Of a stretch of 64,000 bases of DNA, positions 57,607-64,000 are shown piece after piece (the stretch's first letter is position 1; every line of letters starts with the position of its first letter). The stretch spans positions 1-64,000 of the forward strand of contig NW_023503400.1 of NCBI RefSeq assembly GCF_014529535.1, read 5' to 3'. The notes beneath the pieces were generated by a model. That model made no database searches, was not told the DNA's origin, and saw only the letters and a program-made list of their open reading frames with translations. This stretch comes from Bradysia coprophila. Lineage: Eukaryota > Arthropoda > Insecta > Diptera > Sciaridae. A program made the position numbers and the translations under genes.

Positions 57607-58260
57607 ATTGTGTGGTTGGATAATGTTCTGAATTATTTGTAAATTCTCTATCGATTGTTTCAGTTCACGAAATATACAACGAGATCAGCCGAGAGTCAAT
57701 GACATCAATGACAGCCCTCTTTTGAGTGATGCGTGATGCTGATACGTTCACTTTCGCAACATTTTTGTACGATAGTTATTTCCAAGGTTCTGAAAGAACC
57801 TAGAGTTATTTACGTCACAAGTCCGAAAGTGTACTTTTTCGTGTGACGTATCGAGTTTCGGACAAAAGATTTCTACTCCAAAAGGCAGAGAGATGCTAAT
57901 ATAACGACTGGGTCGTTTCGACGGATAGAGTTGGGTTTTTGAGAGAGAATTCAATACATTTTCTCTCAACCAATTTTAAAATCATTCGACCCAGTCGTCA
58001 AATTAGCATCTCTCTGCCAAAAGAACAGATACACAAATAATTATTGCGTATCTGTTGTGGACGGTATATTTTAGGCAATTTCGTGAGTTGTAGTCCGAAC
58101 GAAGTGAGGGCGACAAGCGAAATTGCCTAAAATAAATCGTCCACAACAGATGCGTATACAACTTTTCATGCTGTGGGCCTAAATTACGAGAAAAATTCCG
58201 TAATTTATGTCCAAGGCATGAAAATTTTGTTAAACACACTGATTGCAGATTGTATTATTC
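57607..58260. repeat. SUPT7L 5' flank with hairpin elements
   Basis: GGCAGAGAGATGCTAAT-ATAACGACTGGGTCG at about 57884-57915 pairs with CGACCCAGTCGTCAAATTAGCATCTCTCTGCC at 57987-58018. Inside, TTGAGAGAGAA (57939) pairs with TTTTCTCTCAA (57959). A third hairpin, CTTTTCATGC...GCATGAAAA, spans about 58162-58215. No gene is present apart from these. Confidence 0.7.
58045..58158. repeat. Long hairpin with loop GAACGAAGTGA
   Basis: The left arm, TGCGTATCTGTTGTGGACG through GTAGTCC, pairs with GGGCGACAAGCG through CGTCCACAACAGATGCG. The loop is 58097-58107. The same 11-nt loop word, inverted, and homologous arms occur at 54950-55063. Confidence 0.85.
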
Positions 58261-58565
58261 TGTTAATTGCATTGATCAGAGTTCACTTCTCATATCTTCA
58301 GCTTCGGTCGATAACAATTATTCCTATAATAAAAGTATGGAAATAATTCAAATTCCATGTTTCCTGTTACAGACTTTAGGTCTGGAAAATTTTAAATGAT
58401 GATTTCAACTTAACAAAAAAGTCGACTTTTCAAAGAATATAAATGTCTAAATTGTCAAGATTTGTGATTTACCCCACCCGCCTTCGTAAGTGTCTTAAAC
58501 TGTTCTTTCAGAACCTTGGTAAATTGTTCTTGTTCTGCTTACAGACTATTCTGTCACAAAGTTAT
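58260..58565 (+). repeat. Interrupted second copy of the 36853-37010 repeat
   Basis: Collinear blocks with the earlier copy. Between TTTCCTGTTA (about 58367) and AATTGTTCTTG (about 58522) lies an extra ~145 bp that includes a FTTAGGTCT-to-GAACCTTGG AT-rich segment, presumably a later insertion. Confidence 0.6.
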
Positions 58566-58762
58566 TTAAATATTATATTTTTCGCAATTCCGGTCCATAA
58601 TCATCACCTTTCCATGCATCCATTTAATGTCGTTTTGAAGGTATTTATTTCACAGTGCGTTTTTGATTTTTTTTTCGCACTTGGGCTTTTTCACCTTTTT
58701 TTCGCACGCTACGAGCTTAGTGCCTTTAAGAAAGACTAAATTTTATAAATAAAAACTTTGCA

Positions 58763-58845
58763 CAAATCTGGATTTGAACACCCAACACCAAAATTCTTCC
58801 AAACACCAAGCAACGACCATAGCCATTCGGCTACAGTCACACAAT
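58763..58845 (-). ncRNA. tRNA-like or SINE-like Pol III sequence
   Basis: On the minus strand TAGCCGAATGG (58833-58823) fits an A box and GTTCAAATCC (58779-58770) fits a B box, about 43 nt apart. The D-arm TAGCC-GAA-TGGCTA can pair. I cannot draw a good acceptor stem, so a functional tRNA is unlikely. A tRNA-derived SINE fragment or decayed tRNA is more plausible. Confidence 0.3.
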
Positions 58846-58909
58846 TATTCAGAACGTATTGTTGAAGCGTACATACATACTAAGCATTGACTACTTGATT
58901 TTATTTAGC

Positions 58910-58914
58910 ACGTC
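58910..58914. repeat. Target duplication ACGTC, left
   Basis: ACGTC directly precedes TGTTAAAAATGCT. The same 5 bases follow the outer end of the composite element at 60778-60782. Confidence 0.8.
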
Positions 58915-59231
58915 TGTTAAAAATGCTCTGTGCATTATTTTGGGAAAATCTAAGTTAACATTGTATTGTCAAAGTGTTCTAGAAGAGCTTAGATTTTCTT
59001 AGCAAAATTTCAGTGTGCGATATTGATAGATAGATGACGGACGTAGTCTTAAAATGTCTTCTATCATCAATTGATCATTGTGTGCGAATTAGTTCAAAAC
59101 TAATCATTTTAAAGCCTCTTAAAATCTTCTCATGTAATAAATAAGCTGATTTGTAATAAAATGAGTCTGACTTTATTTGTGGAAGAAAGTGCTGAAGAAA
59201 ATTAGTCGTGATGTCCAATTCGTTTGCAACA
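58915..59231 (+). repeat. LTR 1 (317 bp)
   Basis: TG...CA ends. AATAAA occurs twice near its 3' part (about 59139 and 59156). It matches 59906-60222 at roughly 98% (six or seven differences noticed). Confidence 0.82.
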
Positions 59232-59905
59232 TTCTTTAAAATGATTATTGGGATATTTTCATTGTGATCGACCGGATCACGAATTTGGTATTTGGAGTTC
59301 GAATAAATGTGCAGTCATAAATTTGGATAGCAGTTCATGAGTCAAAATCTCAGTCGACGCCGATGTGGGTCATTGACAATCCGCTCGGAAGCCATGGAAA
59401 GTTCGCGAAGTAGAGCAGTCTCATCGGACAATTATCATCGAAATGAAAGCCATTCATCATCTTCAATACCTACAATCAAATCGTTTTCACACTCAAAGCC
59501 AGTCACGACGAAGAATTGGCCAGTTGACGCCAAATGAACGAGTCAGTTCATGTGGAAGCCCAAAAAGTTCAAAGCGCTAATCCGGACTACATAGATATGC
59601 CGATGTGGTCAGATTCTATGTCAATTCCAATCGGAACCGAAAAGCATTGGTCAGAACGAAAAGTGTGCATGTACCACGAATGACTTAACAAGAAAGAACA
59701 AATGTTCAACAACACAAAATACAACCGAAGAATTCATGATGTCACCCGGACTGTCTTACAATCAATTGGTCAGAATAAAAGTGTGCATTAACCACCAATG
59801 GATCGTCAAGAAGTTCAAGGTGCAGTCGTAAGGCGATAGTTGCCAGCATTTTTAATTCCTACAGTTAGTTAAGCAGATGAAATTGGATCTGTTAACGGGG
59901 GGAAG

Positions 59906-60222
59906 TGTTAAAAATGCTCTGTGCATTATTTTGGGAAAATCTAAGTTAACATTGTATTGTCAAAGTGTTCTAGAAGAGCTTAGACTTTCTTAGCAAAATT
60001 TCAGTGTGCGATATTGATAGATAGATGACGGACGTAGGCTTAAAATGTCTTCTATCATCAATTGATCGTTGTGTGCGAATTAGTTCAAAACTAATCATTT
60101 TAAAGCCTCTTAAAATCTTCTCATGCAATAAATAAACTGATTTGTAATAAAATGAGTCTGATGTTATTTGTGGAAGAAAGTGCTGAAGAAAATTAGTCGT
60201 GATGTCCAATTCGTTTGCAACA
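59906..60222 (+). repeat. LTR 2 (317 bp)
   Basis: Same length and ends as LTR 1. It is preceded by GTTAACGGGGGGAAG, a plausible polypurine tract, and followed by TTTGGCGAC, which resembles the start of an insect LTR-element primer-binding site. Confidence 0.82.
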
Positions 60223-60285
60223 TTTGGCGACATTCTTCCCCCCGTTAACAGATTCCATCTGCTTAACTAAATGAAATAACTGAAA

Positions 60286-60777
60286 TGTTAAAAATGCTAG
60301 ACGAATGGAGTTGATCTATGATCAAAGTTAACATGTAAAGTCAAATGTTTCATCGAATTGTTCTGGAAAGTCAGTGTGCAACTTTGATAGATAGAAGACA
60401 GACGTCTTAAGTTTTAAAATGTTTCCTATCATCAAGTATCCGTTGTGAACAACTCGAATAACACTAGACATTTTTAAAGAATGTTGAAAACGACTGTTGA
60501 ACTTGACTAGTTTTTGTAAATAAATGAAATTCCACTTGTTTTTATATCAAAAACATTTATTTACATGAATATGATCGAGAGAGCTTTAAAAATGTCTAGT
60601 GTTATTCGAGTCGTTCACAACGGATACTTGATGATAGGAAACATTTTAAGACTTAAGACGTCTGTCTTCTATCTATCAAAGTTGCACACTGACTTTCCAG
60701 AACAATTCGATGAAACATTTGACTTTACATGTTAACTTTGATCATAGATCAACTCCATTCGTCTAGCATTTTTAACA
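60286..60777. repeat. 492-bp palindrome of a second LTR-like variant
   Basis: The left arm 60286-60480 (TGTTAAAAATGCTAGACGAATGG...) is nearly the perfect complement of 60584-60777. The ~100-bp centre also has an inner pair, TGTAAATAAATG and CATTTATTTACA. The arms share the TGTTAAAAATGCT end and the GATAGATAGA...TCTATCATCAA-type interior with LTR1/2 but differ elsewhere. Confidence 0.85.
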
Positions 60778-60782
60778 ACGTC

Positions 60783-62196
60783 TCTATACATCACATTGCA
60801 ATGTGTATATAGTGCAGGTTGCTTGATCGTTCAAATGAATTCATGTTTGCATGTGAATGTTTGGTAGAAATGTTGTCCAAAAATTTTGAAAAAACTTCTT
60901 GGGATTAGAAAAATTAATTCTTTATTGTGCACTCTAGACTTCTCCCCCTCCTTTTCCCGAAAACTGCAAGGATATCAGCTTAGCAATTGAACTTTTCTTT
61001 TTCAGGGTACCAATAGTTATCCAAAACACTCAAGACATCCCGTGCACCTTTCATGGACACGGGCACTTCCACGGCTACTGGATTAATTGTGGAAAATTGT
61101 GACCACTATCCTGAGTCTGTTCATTTTCTACTTATCTTCCACGAGATTATTTACCTATGTGCTCCTTCACTTGGGGGTAAAACAGGAAAATTTTTTGCTA
61201 AATGGCATTGTTAGAATAAGTAAAATTGAGTAAATGGATGACATGGAAATACATTGATATTTCCGTTAAGATAAAGCCTGAAGAGGAGAAAGAGTTTAGG
61301 TTGACGAACAGGTTAGGGTAACAGGGACAGGTCAAATATGAAACCTGAAATCTGGATTTTCCTGATTCTTTTAATTGATGTTTTATTTAGATGTTCATAT
61401 GAAACTTTGGAGAACATTTTGGTTTGCTCACAGTGATCTGAAGACAAACATCAAAGCTTACGAATTTGTTACATTTGTCAGGCCAACCGGGTCAACCTTA
61501 AAAATATTGGTGTTCAGGTTGATTCAGGCAATCAATGACGTGAAAACTTAGGTCACAACAAAATGGAATTTCGTAAAGGTTGACCCGAGCCCTCGTAAGC
61601 CCCAATTTTCGTTAGATTTTTTCTATTTCTTTGAAAGGTTTTTCCTGAGTATAATTTCTGAACGTCTGCCATTAACCTGTGAATGACAGATTTAAAAATC
61701 TTGTCTCATCTGATAACTGCAACCATGGCCAGTGTCTCAAAAATAGAATCTAAAATTTTCTAGCAATGCGGAATGCGCATTCATGTTTCGTTGTTACATT
61801 TACTATACCTTCTAGTAAAATTTTACGATCAACACTGTTCTTTCGAATCGGCGAATGTTAATAAAATGTTTTGTTTAAATGTATATCCCAACAAAAATCT
61901 CTTCGAGAAAAGTGTGACGCAGCCTTTGAAATACAATTTCTAAAATGAATGATATCGCTAGAGTTGACGCTTTCAGCTTCGTTACGCAAAAAATAAATTT
62001 TACACCCAATTAGTTCAAACAAGCTGGCTTAGGTTTTCTCATCATCTGCCAAATAATTTTTACAAAAAAAAAATTTAGACTGGAAACAACCAAAATTTTA
62101 CCAAAAAAATAGAAAAATAGAAAAATAGGAAGATAGAATAGGATTTGTGGTGATACAGGCCAAAGGAAAGAAACTTAAATTCTCGCCTATATATAG
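60783..62196. other. Intergenic, nothing recognised
   Basis: AT-rich; no ORF, RNA gene or repeat that I can support. Confidence 0.5.
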
Positions 62197-62197
62197 T

Positions 62198-62395
62198 TGC
62201 CGCGTCTAAAAAAAATTTCTTCGTTCTTTTTTTGGAAGTTAGACTGCGTCAAGTCCTCCGCTATCGCTCCGGACATGATTTTAGAGTACCTCTGATTGCC
62301 GCGTCTCAAAAAAATTTCTTCGTTCTTTTTTTGGAAGTTAGACTGCGTCAAGTCCTCCGCTATCGCTCCGGACATGATTTTAGAGTACCTCTGAT
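62198..62395. repeat. Tandem duplication of a 99-bp unit
   Basis: TGCCGCGTCT...ACCTCTGAT at 62198-62296 is repeated at 62297-62395 with only one or two base differences (CTAAAAAAAA against CTCAAAAAAA). The CGCTATCGCTCCGG segment is GC-rich relative to its surroundings. Confidence 0.85.
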
Positions 62396-62680
62396 AATCC
62401 TATCAGTCTATAAAGCGCAATGGGAGATACTAAAAAATGGAAAGCCGACGGGATTTATTGGTGTTCCCATCTTAGCGATACAGAGCAATTTTTTTTTTTT
62501 TTATTTACCCAGTTTCAATTGATTTAAAAAAGAAAATGGTTGATAAAAATGAAGCGAACAAACTTTTAAAAAAATATATTGACGATGACGGATGCATAAA
62601 ACAACAAATAATTTAAAATGCCAGGCCTGATAAAAAAGGAAAAAAAAGGATTAAAATTAAATCGATTGCAACGAAGCCTG

Positions 62681-63671
62681 CTATCGCAGATCAACTCTAG
62701 CATAAAATAGCAAATAGGGCGTGATAGTTTTCCCCTTCTTAAGCAAATCCTCGAATTCGCGTTGTGTCATTGTTTTGATTTTATCATCATCACATTTGAA
62801 CCACAGTGGCTCCGAGTTGTCGTTCAGCGACGAATTCGACGGATTATTGATGTAACTATTGTGTCGCAAATGTTCCGATATACTACTATACCTACTCAGA
62901 CTAGTTCCAGGACAATTTTTCATAAGAAAATCACAGCAACTGACACTTTGACAAGAAATGCTGCCATTGGAAACAGTGTTATCAATTCCATTTGTCAAAT
63001 CTAATGATGTTGTGTAGGCGATGTAGTGTCCACCGGATATCGTAGCCCCCACATGAGTGATAACACTGTACAGCCGATAGGAGTGATGTTTCTCCGCTTC
63101 CGATAGCGTACAGCACTTCGAACAAAAGCATTGTAAATTGAATGGCGTTGGGATGTAGTTGTTGATTTTCTTCTTTCCACCGGAAAATCGTTTCAGTTGA
63201 ATGATTAGCAGGCGCGGAAGTTTGGGATAAGATACTGTACGAATCGCTTCAGTGAGACCAGTGCACTCTTCACATCGATACTTATTTTCGCCACGGAGTT
63301 GTTCACGGGTAATGCACAAATTCTGGAATGAAAGGCAAATATGAAGTGATTTGGACGGGGAAAGTGGAGACAATTTTTTCGTATTGGATGGTGAATTCGA
63401 AACTCATGGTGAGTTTGAAGCTCATGGTTAGTTTAAAGCTCATGGTGAGCTCTTAATAAACTCAAGCTGTACAGGTTTATTCCTTTTACCATTTAAACTC
63501 ACCTGAATAAATAAATTGGGATCTTCTTGTTGGTCAATATTTTTATAGCTGGTTATAGGCACTGACAAATCGATCATTGTTTCCTTTTGTTCAGTTATTG
63601 TCTCACAGCTTAAACATTTCGTCGACGAACATGTGATCCCCTCGAAATTCTCCGTAAAAAAATCGACAAAA
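62681..63671 (-). CDS. USP1: USP1-like deubiquitinase, C-terminal part (5' part beyond window)
   Basis: A ubiquitin-specific protease, probably the USP1 type that removes monoubiquitin from PCNA and FANCD2. Two minus-strand exons are seen: 63671-63503 and 63322-62681 (stop TAG). The first carries FFTENFEGITCSSTKCLSC, which starts the zinc-ribbon-like CxxC pair and ends TERR-like in TEQKETMIDLSVPI. The second has the other zinc pair, YRCEEC, then LPRLLIIQLKRFSGGKKKINNYIPTPF and the His box HVGATISGGHYIAYTTS. A ~100-residue insert follows, then WFKCDDDKIKTM and the USP1-typical end TPYLLFYARV. The Cys box must lie in exons beyond 64000; I see no further coding exon between 63672 and 64000. USP3-like proteases are an alternative, but the TPYLLFY end favours USP1. 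Confidence 0.82.
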
Positions 63672-64000
63672 CTGAAAAGGTTTGGAAAATTCAATTAATA
63701 TTGTGCTCAAATTAAGTTCAAAGTAATGTACACATTTAACGAATCGCCCAGCTTATTCGGAGTGTTTCATCCTTTCTAACATCCCTTCGCTTCAGTATTT
63801 TTCTTATATTCGAGCAACATGGAATATTACGATCTTGGCTTCCAAGCCACCCTCTTGAGAGCGTCTATTAAAATTAGTAAGTTTTTAGTGGTAAAATCAG
63901 CTGAATCCTACAGTCAGAGGCAGTGAAATTGCAGCATAAATTTGCTTCAGCTATTTTTCAGCTGATCCACACACAGAGTTGGATCGGTTATCCGAAAAGC

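Larger units (their letters stand above)
58915..60777 (+). mobile_element. Composite non-autonomous LTR-type element with inverted LTR end
   Basis: It starts TGTTAAAAATGCT and ends with the exact complement, AGCATTTTTAACA, and is flanked by ACGTC on both sides. The order is LTR1 (58915-59231), a 674-bp internal part ending in a purine run GGGGGGAAG, LTR2 (59906-60222), and TTTGGCGAC (like a primer-binding-site start). Then comes a ~40-bp inverted copy of the internal 3' end (60231-60270), and finally a 492-bp palindrome made of a second LTR variant (60286-60777). No gag or pol frame is present. The internal ORF near 59337 is Ser/Arg-rich without a motif. The 5-bp duplication is typical of LTR retrotransposon integrases and shows that the whole assembly integrated as a unit. 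Confidence 0.75.

Noticed and set aside
59337-59537. Ser/Arg-rich 66-codon ORF as a gag gene of the LTR-type element
   Set aside because: No capsid or zinc-knuckle motif and too short; the element is treated as non-autonomous.

Overview
This 64-kb window is AT-rich nuclear DNA from an animal. The introns are short, with GT-AG borders and many in the 60-80 nt range. The gene set is conserved metazoan and the protein wording is insect-like. The mobile elements (RNase H LINE, CMC-type DNA transposon, Tc1-like and Harbinger-like MITEs) also fit an insect. A dipteran, perhaps a lower fly, is my best guess, but nothing here fixes the species.

Host genes, left to right: MANF (1207-1852, +, ER neurotrophic/ER-stress factor); a TMCC-family gene (coding exons 30421-36049, +, ER membrane coiled-coil protein); an intronless cystathionine beta-synthase (40356-41870, -); HMCES/SRAP (43077-44287, +, abasic-site crosslink repair); METTL17 (44758-46340, -, mitoribosome assembly), tail-to-tail with HMCES; a SUPT7L/Spt7-like SAGA subunit (56513-57606, -) with one apparent frameshift; and the 3' part of a USP1-like deubiquitinase (62681-63671, -, 5' part outside the window). 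These genes are functionally unrelated and not operonic.

About half of the window is mobile or repetitive DNA. (1) A 5'-truncated LINE (11327-23150) lies between two identical 526-bp copies of its target. An 8.7-kb CMC/EnSpm-like DNA transposon (13236-21935, TA duplication) is nested in its reverse-transcriptase ORF. That transposon carries a broken transposase and an intact BEN-like second gene. (2) A second LINE of the RNase H-bearing LOA/I type (48474-53306) lies between ~465-bp copies of its target. (3) A 1.86-kb composite LTR-type element (58915-60777) has a 5-bp duplication and both outer ends formed by the same LTR end in opposite orientation. (4) There are several MITEs, two ~1.1-kb copies of a CCCGTACGA-ended repeat, a TTGATAGTTGACTATCAA minisatellite, and a scattered set of long hairpins that share an 11-nt loop, GARCGRAGYGA.

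The most unusual points are the ~0.5-kb target duplications at two unrelated LINEs, the composite LTR element, and the shared-loop hairpin family. Large stretches (1.9-10.8, 25.7-28.7, 36.4-38.9, 60.8-62.2 kb) show no gene that I can support.
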